Below the pieces are notes generated by a model, which saw only the letters and a list, made by a program, of their open reading frames with translations, did not search any database and was not told the origin of the DNA. From positions 1-64,000 of the forward strand of contig DATECF010000116.1 of NCBI GenBank assembly GCA_035287045.1: a stretch of 64,000 nucleotides of DNA, given 5' to 3'. Both the position numbers and the translations under genes were made by a program. Positions 49,481 through 57,934 of the stretch are shown in pieces. How positions within the stretch are numbered: position 1 is the first letter of the stretch; each line of letters begins with the position of its first letter. The stretch comes from JACPAP01 sp035287045 (GTDB lineage Bacteria; Gemmatimonadota; Gemmatimonadetes; Gemmatimonadales; GWC2-71-9).

Positions 49481-51757
49481 TCAGAGCACTGTACTGAACT
49501 GGCGCGTGAACTTGACGATCACGGCGCGGCCCAGCGGGCCGGACACGTCATGCCACCGGTCCGCAGCGTGCGTCTCGTTGAACACGATGAACAACCCGGT
49601 CCCGGCCGTATTGAGCCAGCCATACCGCACGTTCCCGGACCAGCTCCCCGCCTGCTCGTTGTACTGGACCAACGACTGCAGGTACATGCGGGGCGTGAAG
49701 TTGTAGGCCAGCCGGAGGGCGATGAGCGTGGTGCTGAAGCTGCCCTCGGCCAGGTCCAGCGCATTGTAGCTGAGGCGCAGCGAGGAAGCGAACGCCGTGC
49801 CCGCGCGCGCCGTGAGCGTGCTGTTGATCCCGCGTCGCGTGCCGGAGAGGAAGCCGCCCCAGTCCAGGCCGCCGTTGATCGAGACCGGAGCGCCCTCGTT
49901 GGAGTTCCAGCGCCAGGCCGCCTCGATGTTGTCGTACGTGCCCGCAGGCACTAGAACGCCGGAGTCGATCTCGAACGGCGCCTGGAGCCCCTCACGCGTC
50001 ACATTGAAGGCGGGGCTGAAAAACGCGCCGTTCGCCAACTCGATGTGCGAATCGAAGTGGATGTTCCGCGTCTGGTTGAAGCCGTCGAACCCCCAGTAAC
50101 CCCGGTACGAGACGTGCGGCCGAAGCTCGCGGAGCCAGGCGACGTTCGCGAACCGGACGTGGCGCAGCGCGTGCACCGAGATGAACCGGTACCCGGAGCG
50201 CTCCAGAAACCCCACCTCGGGGTTGAAGTTGTCCCCCACCTCGGTGTAGTTGCTGTTGAAGGCCCAGGTGCGCGTGGTGTAGGAGCCGCTGAGGTTGAGC
50301 GCGTGCTCCCGGCCTGATACCAGCGGCGTCTCCGTCAGCGCGCCGAACGCGTCGAGCGTGACGGATTGCCCGATCCCCAGACGTCCATCCACCACATAGG
50401 TACGGTTGTAGTCCCCGTCCGTCGCCGTGGCGACCCGATTGATGGCCATGGCCCCGATCCGCGATCGGTTGGGCAGCTCCCGGACCACCCGGGCGGCGGC
50501 GTAGTTGTTGGCCGGAACCGCGCCGGGAATGTCGTCGGTCTGAATGTCCAGCAGGCCCACCGTGAGCCCGGCGACCTTTCCGGTGAGCCGGCCGCCGCCC
50601 ACAATCGGCACCGGCTGGCCATCCGGCCCGATGCCCACGCGCCGGCTGAAGAACATCTCCACCGCCTGCCCGCCCCCGGCCGACGAACTGCCCACCGAGA
50701 AGCTCCCGGCGTTCTCCAGGAAAAACGGCCGCTTCTCCGGAAAGAACAGATTGAATCGCGTGAGGTTGACCTGCTGCTCGTCCACCTCCACCTGCGCGAA
50801 GTCCGTGTTATACGTGAGATCCAGCGTGACGCTGGGTGTAATACCGATCTTGGCGTCGGCCCCGAACGCGACTCCGGCGATGGACGAATCTCCCAGGTTG
50901 AAGCGGCAGGAAAGCCGATCGCAGCTCCTGGGAATCGGCCCGGAGCCGGGGAAGTCGCGGCTGGCAGAGCTCAACGTGAACGGCGTCACCTGCATGGTAC
51001 GCCGCACCGGCGGCTCGAGGCCTCGCAACATGCCCGCGCCCGACACGCGCCACAGGTTGAATTGCCGCCCCACCGGCGACCAGAAGGCCTGCTCGTTCCG
51101 GCGCCGGATGTGCCGGGCCAGATTGAGTCCCCAACCCTGTTCCCCACCCTGCCCGTAGCGCAGCGAGGCAAACGGAATCCGGAACTCGGCGTACCAGCCC
51201 TGACCATCCGCGGACGTGGCGACCTCCCAGCTCCCATCCCAGTTCAGATTGAACCCGGCCGTGGCGCCGCCTTGCTGGCGCGACGACTGGATGCCGCTGC
51301 CCGTCCCTTCCCGGGCCACCTGCCCGTCGTACTCGATCCCGGCGGGCGTGGTCCCGAACACGAACGCGTTCTGCCGATCCCGGTAGGTGTCGAAGACGAT
51401 CAGGAAGGCGTCGGTATCGTCCACCCGGGCGTCGCGCCGGGTCTCGCCCCGGACGATGCCGGACGGGTCCGCATCGTAGAGCCAGGCGCCGATGTAGATG
51501 GCATCCTGATCGAACAGGATCCGCACCTCGGTCCGCTCGGACACCGGCCGGCCCTCGAACGGTTCGTGCTGCATGAACCCGGTGATGACGGCGGCGGGAG
51601 CCCACGCGGCATCGTCCAGCACGCCGTCCACCCGGGGCGCCGCTTTCGTCCGCGTGGCGAGCGCCGCGCGCGGTGCCCCGTCCGAGGCAGTGCTTTGCGC
51701 CCACGCCGCGGGAGCAGCCAGCGCGGCGAGCGCCAGCAGTGCGACCACAGGAATCAT
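49481..51757 (-). CDS. DUF5916-type protein: CBM9-like domain plus outer-membrane barrel
   Basis: Predicted secreted or outer-membrane protein of 758 residues. A signal peptide (MIPVVALLALAAL to WAQ) is followed by a carbohydrate-binding-module-9-like domain at about residues 35-220 (RVDGVLDDAAW, VRILFDQDAIYIGAWLYDADP, EFRIPFASLRYG). The rest is rich in alternating aromatic/hydrophobic strands and ends in VIVKFTRQFSTVL, as in beta-barrels. The start at 51757 leaves a clean signal; a frame to 51901 overlaps the methyltransferase gene and is rejected. Family function is unknown; binding of polysaccharide or hydrolysis products at the cell surface is suspected. Confidence 0.85.
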   Translation of the reverse strand: MIPVVALLALAALAAPAAWAQSTASDGAPRAALATRTKAAPRVDGVLDDAAWAPAAVITGFMQHEPFEGRPVSERTEVRILFDQDAIYIGAWLYDADPSGIVRGETRRDARVDDTDAFLIVFDTYRDRQNAFVFGTTPAGIEYDGQVAREGTGSGIQSSRQQGGATAGFNLNWDGSWEVATSADGQGWYAEFRIPFASLRYGQGGEQGWGLNLARHIRRRNEQAFWSPVGRQFNLWRVSGAGMLRGLEPPVRRTMQVTPFTLSSASRDFPGSGPIPRSCDRLSCRFNLGDSSIAGVAFGADAKIGITPSVTLDLTYNTDFAQVEVDEQQVNLTRFNLFFPEKRPFFLENAGSFSVGSSSAGGGQAVEMFFSRRVGIGPDGQPVPIVGGGRLTGKVAGLTVGLLDIQTDDIPGAVPANNYAAARVVRELPNRSRIGAMAINRVATATDGDYNRTYVVDGRLGIGQSVTLDAFGALTETPLVSGREHALNLSGSYTTRTWAFNSNYTEVGDNFNPEVGFLERSGYRFISVHALRHVRFANVAWLRELRPHVSYRGYWGFDGFNQTRNIHFDSHIELANGAFFSPAFNVTREGLQAPFEIDSGVLVPAGTYDNIEAAWRWNSNEGAPVSINGGLDWGGFLSGTRRGINSTLTARAGTAFASSLRLSYNALDLAEGSFSTTLIALRLAYNFTPRMYLQSLVQYNEQAGSWSGNVRYGWLNTAGTGLFIVFNETHAADRWHDVSGPLGRAVIVKFTRQFSTVL

Positions 51758-51810
51758 GTGCCGTTCGGGGTGAAGGAGAAACCGGTTCAATAATAACGTC
51801 AACACCGTGC

Positions 51811-52593
51811 CTACCGCTCCCTCCGCGCTACCACACCAACCGTGAGCGTCAGATACGGGCCCACCGCGCTCCGCTCGAGTTTCCGCAGCAACGTGTGCCA
51901 TCGGCGGTACCAGCCGTCCAGCAGGCCGAACCGCGGATACAGCGGGAGGCGGACGCCCACGCGTTTCCCCGCCTCGCGCACCACCCGGTACAGGAGACCG
52001 GGATGCATGCCGTATCCGTACACCCGCTCACACCGGAACCCCACCCGCTCGACCAGCGCGCGGATCTCGCGCGGAGAGAACTGCGTCTCCCACCCGGCAA
52101 ACCACCGGTTGACCGCGATCAGCCCCTGTTTCACCAGCGTATAGATATGATATTTCTGGGGCACATCGACCAGCACCAGGCCCCCCGGCCTCACGACGCG
52201 ATGATTCTCCCGCAGCAGGCGCAGCGGGTCCCTGAAATGCTCCAGCAGCCCCTGATGGTACACCAGGTCGAATGACCCGTCGCGGAACGGCGTCGCCAGG
52301 GCGTCGCCCCGGACCAGCCGCACGCCGCCCGAGATCTGCCGGGAGAGACGCAACGCTTCGGGCGAGAAATCCAGGGCACACACGATGGCCCCGCGCCGCG
52401 CCAGTTCATGCCCTTCCCTGCCGGTGCCGGCGCCAACCTCGAGCAGGCGTTGCCCCTGAAGGGGCGGGAGCGCCTGCGTGATCTCGGCTAGGAGGTCCGA
52501 AACGGCAGGATAGACGTCACCGGCGTGGGGTTTGTCCCCCCAGTACCGGTCCCACACGCCCCGGGGTGGATGGTCTGGTCTCGGCCCGCTCAC
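51811..52593 (-). CDS. class I SAM-dependent methyltransferase
   Basis: Soluble methyltransferase of 260 residues from a GTG at 52593 overlapping the previous stop (GTGA). Motif I is LLEVGAGTGREG (about residues 47-58), an acidic residue follows in CALDFSPEAL, then GDALATPF and FDLVYHQGLLEHF, as in UbiE/Coq5-like enzymes. The C-terminal half has arginine/tryptophan-rich stretches (WYRRWHTLLRKLERS) and may touch the membrane. The substrate is unknown; the coupled small membrane proteins hint at a lipid or cell-envelope substrate. The longer upstream frame overlaps those genes and is rejected. Confidence 0.85.
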   Translation of the reverse strand: MSGPRPDHPPRGVWDRYWGDKPHAGDVYPAVSDLLAEITQALPPLQGQRLLEVGAGTGREGHELARRGAIVCALDFSPEALRLSRQISGGVRLVRGDALATPFRDGSFDLVYHQGLLEHFRDPLRLLRENHRVVRPGGLVLVDVPQKYHIYTLVKQGLIAVNRWFAGWETQFSPREIRALVERVGFRCERVYGYGMHPGLLYRVVREAGKRVGVRLPLYPRFGLLDGWYRRWHTLLRKLERSAVGPYLTLTVGVVARRER

Positions 52594-52859
52594 TGCCCGT
52601 CCACCCCGGTCGCACCGCCATCCACCGCGCGCGGCGCGCCCGCCCACCGCCTCAGGACGACCAGCCAGCCTGCCACACCCACCACGCCACCGATGACCGC
52701 TCCGGTTCCCAGCCAGATGAGCCCTCCCCGGGGACTGGCGCCCCCGCCGGCGATCACGGCGCCCAACCACCCCCCTAAAAACGAAGCGGCCCACGCCACC
52801 AGGGGCGTGAGCAGCCACGCGACGATGCGTACCAACCGGCGGAGTCGCTCGCCAGTCAC
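52590..52859 (-). CDS. small membrane protein, two predicted helices
   Basis: Not recognised; 89 residues from a GTG (VTGERLRRLVRIV) that overlaps the stop of the gene upstream (GTGA) and whose own stop overlaps the methyltransferase start (GTGA). Two hydrophobic segments at about residues 12-36 and 46-68, rich in glycine, are followed by a hydrophilic tail. The double overlap makes it a genuine member of this three-gene unit. Confidence 0.7.
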   Translation of the reverse strand: MTGERLRRLVRIVAWLLTPLVAWAASFLGGWLGAVIAGGGASPRGGLIWLGTGAVIGGVVGVAGWLVVLRRWAGAPRAVDGGATGVDGQ

Positions 52860-53467
52860 CTGGCCCGCAAGACGGCCGCCAGCGGGACGTGCACGATGAG
52901 GGCGAGCGTGTAGGCCAGGGCCGCCACGGCACCGTGGAACGGCGCGAGTCCGCTGACGGTGAGCATCACGAAGAGTAGTACGCCAAGCCCGGCGGTCTGT
53001 GCGGCCGCGCGCACCACGCTGCCGCCGCGGGCCGACGCGATGCTGTACGCCCAGGCGCCCAGCCACGCCAGGGTGCAGGACCCCATCCACCACACGGGGA
53101 GGTACCAGAACCCGCTCCCGCCCCCGATGTCGTCCCAGGTCCAGTGGTACAGGTCCACCGGCCGCAGGATCACCGTGTCCACGACGGTGAACGCGACCGC
53201 GCCCAGCAACCCCAGCAGCGCCGCCTGGGCGATGGCGTCCACGCCGCGCGGACGGACCCAGAACGACGGGGCGTAGGCGAATACCGTGCCGCCCGCCAGA
53301 ATCAGCAGCGACTGCGCGATGACTTCGGTCCGGCCCGTCAGCGCGCGCGACAGCAACGCGAAGGCGACCACGCCGACGGCGGTGGCGATCCCGAGCTTCA
53401 TCCCGCCACCGACGATGGTGCGAGCGTCGGTCTGCGGGGCGAGGGCGGCTTGGGCCGGGGAGGTCAT
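52856..53467 (-). CDS. multi-pass membrane protein of unknown function
   Basis: Not recognised; 203 residues with about five or six hydrophobic segments (for example 24-42, 50-68, 79-99, 122-143, 155-173, 178-199). One loop carries YHWTWDDIGGGSGFWYLPVWW, rich in aromatic residues, which could lie at the outer face. First gene of a three-gene coupled unit with a small membrane protein and a methyltransferase. No catalytic motif seen. Confidence 0.7.
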   Translation of the reverse strand: MTSPAQAALAPQTDARTIVGGGMKLGIATAVGVVAFALLSRALTGRTEVIAQSLLILAGGTVFAYAPSFWVRPRGVDAIAQAALLGLLGAVAFTVVDTVILRPVDLYHWTWDDIGGGSGFWYLPVWWMGSCTLAWLGAWAYSIASARGGSVVRAAAQTAGLGVLLFVMLTVSGLAPFHGAVAALAYTLALIVHVPLAAVLRAR

Positions 53468-53559
53468 GAGGGCTCCAGCATCAATGTGCCGACAACTTAG
53501 CGGCGGGCGGAGTGCAGTTCAACGGGCGATGGCCGTGGGTGGGCCCCGAAACCCGACAG

Positions 53560-54339
53560 TCACCATGCTACGCCGAGATGCTTGGCGGCAATCCGCAGCC
53601 CCAGCAACGTCAGGTGCGGCTCCACCTGCTCGATCTCGGTGGAGAGCGGCGCCACCAGGGCCACCAGGCCGCCGGTGCCCACCACCAGCGGGGTGCCGCC
53701 ACCGGGCCACTCCGCCTTGATCCGGCGCACCATGCCGTCGGTGCTGTCGGCGGCGCCGAACAACACGCCCGACCTGATGCAGTCCTCCGTGCGGCGCCCG
53801 ATAACCCGCTGCGGCGGCAGCAGCTCAGTGCCCGGCAGCTTCGCCGCCCGCCGCGTCAGGTTCTCCGCCGCCGTGAGCACGCCCGGCGCGATCACCCCGC
53901 CGATGAACCGCCGGTCCTGGGTGACACAATCGAAGGTGGTCGCCGTCCCGTAGTCCACGACGATGGTGTCCCGCCGGTACAGCTCGCACGCCGCCAGCGT
54001 GTTCACTACCCGGTCGGCGCCCACCGTCATCGGCTCGTCCACGTCCAGCTCGATGGACAGCGGGCTGGCCGCGTCCACCACCACGGGGCGCGCGCCGGTG
54101 GCCTGCTGGATACCCGAGGCCAGGGCTTCGGTCACCGCCGGTGCGACCGACGCCTGGACCGCGGCCCGCACCTCGTGCGTGGAATGGCCTGCGTTCACCA
54201 GGTGCGCGGTCAGCGTGGCCGCCCATTCATCCGGCGTCCGGGACGCCACGGTGGTAAGCCGCCACACGACGGCCAGCCGATCCCCCTGGAACAAGCCGAC
54301 CGTGATCTCGGTGTTGCCGACGTCGATGGCGAGAAGCAT
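53560..54339 (-). CDS. coaX: type III pantothenate kinase
   Basis: First step of coenzyme A synthesis, phosphorylating pantothenate; 259 residues. The ASKHA-fold motifs of CoaX are present: DVGNTEITVGLF at the start, a VGADRVVNTLAA stretch with the catalytic aspartate, and DYGTATTFDCV. Type III kinases are not inhibited by CoA. It follows birA by 25 bases, a common birA-coaX pairing that joins biotin and CoA metabolism. Start is the ATG at 54339. Confidence 0.95.
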   Translation of the reverse strand: MLLAIDVGNTEITVGLFQGDRLAVVWRLTTVASRTPDEWAATLTAHLVNAGHSTHEVRAAVQASVAPAVTEALASGIQQATGARPVVVDAASPLSIELDVDEPMTVGADRVVNTLAACELYRRDTIVVDYGTATTFDCVTQDRRFIGGVIAPGVLTAAENLTRRAAKLPGTELLPPQRVIGRRTEDCIRSGVLFGAADSTDGMVRRIKAEWPGGGTPLVVGTGGLVALVAPLSTEIEQVEPHLTLLGLRIAAKHLGVAW

Positions 54340-54364
54340 ACCCCTACCTCTTACCTCCCCGGTT

Positions 54365-55105
54365 TCATGCGACGACCACGGTCCCCGCCATCACCCGCCG
54401 CACTCCGCTCCCAGTCTCCACCACCAGCGCCCCATCCGGGGCAACCCCGGACACGCGGCCCGGCAACGGCTCCACCACGTCGCGACCGGCCAGCCAGTCG
54501 TACCGCCGGTACGCAGCCTGCTCCGCAGGCGTCATTGCCGGCCCGCCCGCCAACTGATGCAGCCGCGGAATCAGCTCTTCCAGCACCGCCAGCCGGGTGA
54601 CCCGGTGGCCTCCGTCGTCAAGCGCCGCGGCGTGCGCCGAGATCTCCGGAGCTACCGGCCCATGCACGTTCAGCCCAACCCCCACGCCTACCCACGTCGC
54701 CCCGTTCGGCGCGGTCCGCGCCTCGCACAGGATCCCGCCGACTTTCTTGTCCGCCACCAGCACGTCGTTGGGCCACTTGAGCCGCGGGGCGAGACCCAGC
54801 GCCGAGAGCGCCTCGCCGACGGCCAGCCCCACGCGCAACGCCAGGACGCCGGTGATCGGTTCATCCGCCGGCCGGTGGAGGTACCCCATCAGAATCCCCG
54901 CGCCGGGCGGGCAGTGCCACCGCCCCCCGTCCCGACCCCGTCCTTTCACCTGCTCGTCCGCCAGGACGACGGTCCCCGGCGGCGCCCCCTCCAGTGCCAA
55001 CTCGTGCACCAGGTCCAGCGTGCTGGTGACGCGCGGCATCACCAAGCAACTCGGCGCACGGATCCGCGCGGCGAGGTCGTCCGGGGCGAGTCCGTCGTAG
55101 GTCAC
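54365..55105 (-). CDS. birA: biotin-[acetyl-CoA-carboxylase] ligase, catalytic form
   Basis: Attaches biotin to the carrier protein of acetyl-CoA carboxylase, so it supplies malonyl-CoA synthesis for the fab genes. It has 246 residues from a GTG overlapping the uppP stop (GTGA). The ATP/biotin loop is KGRGRDGGRWHCPPGAG, and RLKWPNDVLVADKKVGGIL is the second signature. The N-terminal helix-turn-helix of E. coli BirA is absent, so it is a ligase only and not a repressor. A longer frame upstream is uppP in another frame. Confidence 0.95.
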   Translation of the reverse strand: MTYDGLAPDDLAARIRAPSCLVMPRVTSTLDLVHELALEGAPPGTVVLADEQVKGRGRDGGRWHCPPGAGILMGYLHRPADEPITGVLALRVGLAVGEALSALGLAPRLKWPNDVLVADKKVGGILCEARTAPNGATWVGVGVGLNVHGPVAPEISAHAAALDDGGHRVTRLAVLEELIPRLHQLAGGPAMTPAEQAAYRRYDWLAGRDVVEPLPGRVSGVAPDGALVVETGSGVRRVMAGTVVVA

Positions 55106-55887
55106 GCGCCCAGGGCCCAGAGCAGCGTCGCCGCCCCTGCCACCCAGCAATAGGGGGCGAACCGGTGAAAGGCACCGCGCTCCAGGAGCACGACCAAGAG
55201 CTTGATGGCCGCGATCCCGGCGAGGAGGGCCGCCCAAAAGGCCACCACGAGGGGCAGGGCTGCAACCCCGGTGGCCTCGGTCCCGAGCTTCGGCAACTCG
55301 AGCACCGCCGCCCCCGCGATGACCGGAATGGACATGAGGAAGGAGAACTCGGCGGCCTGGGCCGGCCGGACGCCCGCCCACAGGGCCGCGGCCACCGTCG
55401 ATCCCGAACGAGATATGCCCGGCAGAATCGCGAAGGCCTGCGCGAACCCGATCCCGCCCGCGGCCCGCCACGACGGCTCGCGTACCGTCGCCCGGGCGCC
55501 CAGCCGGCGGGTACTCCACAGGATCGCCCCCGTGAGGAGAAAGTCCACCCCCACGATGGCCAGCGAGCTGAACGCCTGCTCGAACCACTCACCCAGCAAT
55601 ACTCCCGCCAGCCCGGCGGGAATGGTGGCGAGCCCGAGGAGCGCCACGTAGCGCCAGGAGCCGCCGTCCCCACGACTGAGACCTGCCAGCACCTCCCAGA
55701 TCCTCCCCCGGTAGACGACCAGCACCGCGGCCAGCGTCGCGACGTGGAGCGCCACTTCGACCACGACCCCCTGCCGCGCCACGCCCAGCGCGCGCTCGGC
55801 TACCACGAGATGGCCGGAGCTGGAGACCGGCAGGAACTCCGTCAGTCCCTGCACCACGCCCAGCACCACGCCCTGCCACCAGGTCAT
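55102..55887 (-). CDS. uppP: undecaprenyl-diphosphatase
   Basis: Recycles undecaprenyl diphosphate to the carrier lipid used for peptidoglycan; BacA type, in the inner membrane, 261 residues with about seven or eight helices. Signatures VVQGLTEFLPVSSSGHL near residue 13 and LPGISRSGSTVAAALW hold the catalytic Glu, Ser and Arg. Its ATG overlaps the bshA stop by four bases. Overproduction of this family gives bacitracin resistance. Confidence 0.95.
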   Translation of the reverse strand: MTWWQGVVLGVVQGLTEFLPVSSSGHLVVAERALGVARQGVVVEVALHVATLAAVLVVYRGRIWEVLAGLSRGDGGSWRYVALLGLATIPAGLAGVLLGEWFEQAFSSLAIVGVDFLLTGAILWSTRRLGARATVREPSWRAAGGIGFAQAFAILPGISRSGSTVAAALWAGVRPAQAAEFSFLMSIPVIAGAAVLELPKLGTEATGVAALPLVVAFWAALLAGIAAIKLLVVLLERGAFHRFAPYCWVAGAATLLWALGA

Positions 55888-57011
55888 CCGTCGATCAGCC
55901 TCCGGTAGAGATCCTCGTACAGCGGCACCACCAGGTCGGCGGAGAAACTCCGCGCGCGCTCCACGGCCCCCGCGCGCAGCCGACGCCAGCGATCGCCGTC
56001 ACGCAACATGGCCACCGCCTGCGTCGCCATCTCGTCCACCGCCTCGGGCGCCACCAGGGCCCCGGTTTCGCCATCCACCACGACCTCCGGCAATCCACCT
56101 ACCCGGCTGGCCAGCACGGGTACGCCACAGGCCATCGCCTCCAACGCCGCGAGGCCGAACGACTCCGACGAGCTCGGCAGCAGAAACAGGTCCGCCGCGC
56201 GGAGCAGGTCCGCTACCGAGTCGAGCTTGCCCAAAAAGAACACCTGCCGCGCCACACCCAACCGCTCGGCCTCGGCCTCGGCTTCCTCCCGGTCCGGCCC
56301 GTCGCCCACCAGCACCAGCACCGAGGGGACTTCGCGCCGCACTTTGGCGAAGATGCGCACCACCTCGGGCACCCGCTTCACGGACCGGAAGTTGGAAATG
56401 TGCATGAGCATCTTGGTATCGCGCGGGACGAATGCCGGGCAATGACGCTCGTCGGACGGGAAGTACTCCTCCAGATTGACGAAGTTGGGGATCACCTCGA
56501 TGGCGCAGCCGGTGCACCCGAAGGCCCGGTAGGTCTCGTCCCGCAAATACTCCGATACGGCGGTCACGGCGTCGGACCGCTCGATCGAGAACTTCGTGAT
56601 CGTTGCGAACGAGTGGGCTTGCCCTACCAGGGTGATGTCCGTGCCGTGCAGCGTGGTCACCACCCGCAGCGGGCGCTGATCTTCCAGCATCTCGCGCGCC
56701 AGATACGCGGCCGTGGCGTGGGGGATGGCGTAGTGGACGTGCAGGACGTCGAGATCCTCGCGCAGCGCGACTTCGTGCTGCTTGACCGCGAGCGCCAGCG
56801 AATAGGGGAAGTACTCCAGCAACGGATAGGCGCCGGTCAGGTCCACCTCGTGGAAGTACACCCGCTCGGCAAAGCCCCGGAGTCGGAACGGGGAGGCATA
56901 CGAGATGAAGTGGACGTGGTGTCCACGCCGTGCCAGGGCCAGTCCCAGTTCCGTAGCCACGGCCCCGGAGCCCCCGTAGGTCGGATAACAGGTAATCCCA
57001 ATCCGCATCAT
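55884..57011 (-). CDS. bshA: N-acetyl-alpha-D-glucosaminyl L-malate synthase BshA
   Basis: GT4 glycosyltransferase that joins GlcNAc to L-malate, the first step of bacillithiol synthesis; 375 residues (B. subtilis 377). The signature opening GITCYPTYGGSGAVATELG is specific for BshA. HVHYAIPHATAAYLAR, TLHGTDITLVG and the C-terminal SSSESFGLAALEAMACG donor site follow. The ATG at 57011 overlaps the miaA stop, which rejects the upstream start. No BshB or BshC homologue is in the window, so the later steps must be elsewhere. Confidence 0.93.
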   Translation of the reverse strand: MMRIGITCYPTYGGSGAVATELGLALARRGHHVHFISYASPFRLRGFAERVYFHEVDLTGAYPLLEYFPYSLALAVKQHEVALREDLDVLHVHYAIPHATAAYLAREMLEDQRPLRVVTTLHGTDITLVGQAHSFATITKFSIERSDAVTAVSEYLRDETYRAFGCTGCAIEVIPNFVNLEEYFPSDERHCPAFVPRDTKMLMHISNFRSVKRVPEVVRIFAKVRREVPSVLVLVGDGPDREEAEAEAERLGVARQVFFLGKLDSVADLLRAADLFLLPSSSESFGLAALEAMACGVPVLASRVGGLPEVVVDGETGALVAPEAVDEMATQAVAMLRDGDRWRRLRAGAVERARSFSADLVVPLYEDLYRRLIDG

Positions 57012-57934
57012 CTCCCCCGCTCCCGCTCCCATCGCTCGGCAATCCGGGCCGCCAGCGCTTCCGGCGATTCGGTGGCGTCCAACGTCACGACCGGCGCGCG
57101 GCCGAGCTGGTGCCGGAACCAGGTCTCCTGGCGCTTGGCATAGCGCCGGGTGCTGGTGACGATCGCCTGCTCCAGCCTATCGGCCGGCAGCTCCCCGCGG
57201 ACGTGGCGGACGATCTCCCGGTACCCAAGGGCGTCGAGTCCGGGGGCGTCCGGGTCGAGTCCGGCGGCGAGCACTCGCCGCACCTCCTCCACCCATCCCG
57301 CGCTCAGCATGCCCGCGACGCGCTCCCCGATCCGTTGATGCAGCACCGCCCGTGGCAGGGCGAGCCGCACGTACCACGGGCGCATCACGCCCTCCGCCCG
57401 CGCCCGCCGCTGCCACCACGAGAGCGGCTGCCCCGTGAGCAACGCCACCTCCACGGTGCGCGCCGCGCGTTGTCGCCCCCCTCCGGCGTAGTCCGGGTCC
57501 AGGCGGGTGGCCCACCGTGCCAGACCGTCGGCCCGCGACGTCCACCCGGCCAACCGCTGGCGCCGCTCCGGATCCAGCGGCGGCTCGCGGAACAGTCCAT
57601 CCGCCAGAGCCCGGATGTAGAGCCCGGTGCCCCCCACCACGACCGGCATCCGTTCCGGCGGCAGGCCGCCCAGCCACTGTGCCGCCTCCCGGGCGAACCG
57701 GCCCGCACTGTAGCGCTGGCCCGGATCGAGCAGATCCACGCCAAGGTGTGAGACGGCGGCCCGCTCCGCCGGCGTGGGCTTGCCCGTGCCGACATCCAGC
57801 CCCCGATAGACCTGGCGCGAGTCCGCCGATATGACCACCAGCGGCCAATGCCGGGCCATCGCCACGGCGACGGCCGTCTTGCCCACCGCCGTGGGCCCCA
57901 CGATGACGGGGACCTGCTGCCTACGCCCGGCCAA
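57008..57934 (-). CDS. miaA: tRNA dimethylallyltransferase MiaA
   Basis: Adds an isopentenyl group to A37 of tRNAs that read UNN codons; 308 residues. The P-loop GPTAVGKT at 13-20 and DSRQVYRGLDVGTGKPT (about 38-54) are diagnostic, followed by GGTGLYIRAL and the C-terminal YAKRQETWFR. The start is a TTG at 57934, overlapping the mutL end by 14 bases; no other start precedes the P-loop sensibly. The mutL-miaA order is conserved in many bacteria. Confidence 0.93.
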   Translation of the reverse strand: MAGRRQQVPVIVGPTAVGKTAVAVAMARHWPLVVISADSRQVYRGLDVGTGKPTPAERAAVSHLGVDLLDPGQRYSAGRFAREAAQWLGGLPPERMPVVVGGTGLYIRALADGLFREPPLDPERRQRLAGWTSRADGLARWATRLDPDYAGGGRQRAARTVEVALLTGQPLSWWQRRARAEGVMRPWYVRLALPRAVLHQRIGERVAGMLSAGWVEEVRRVLAAGLDPDAPGLDALGYREIVRHVRGELPADRLEQAIVTSTRRYAKRQETWFRHQLGRAPVVTLDATESPEALAARIAERWERERGR

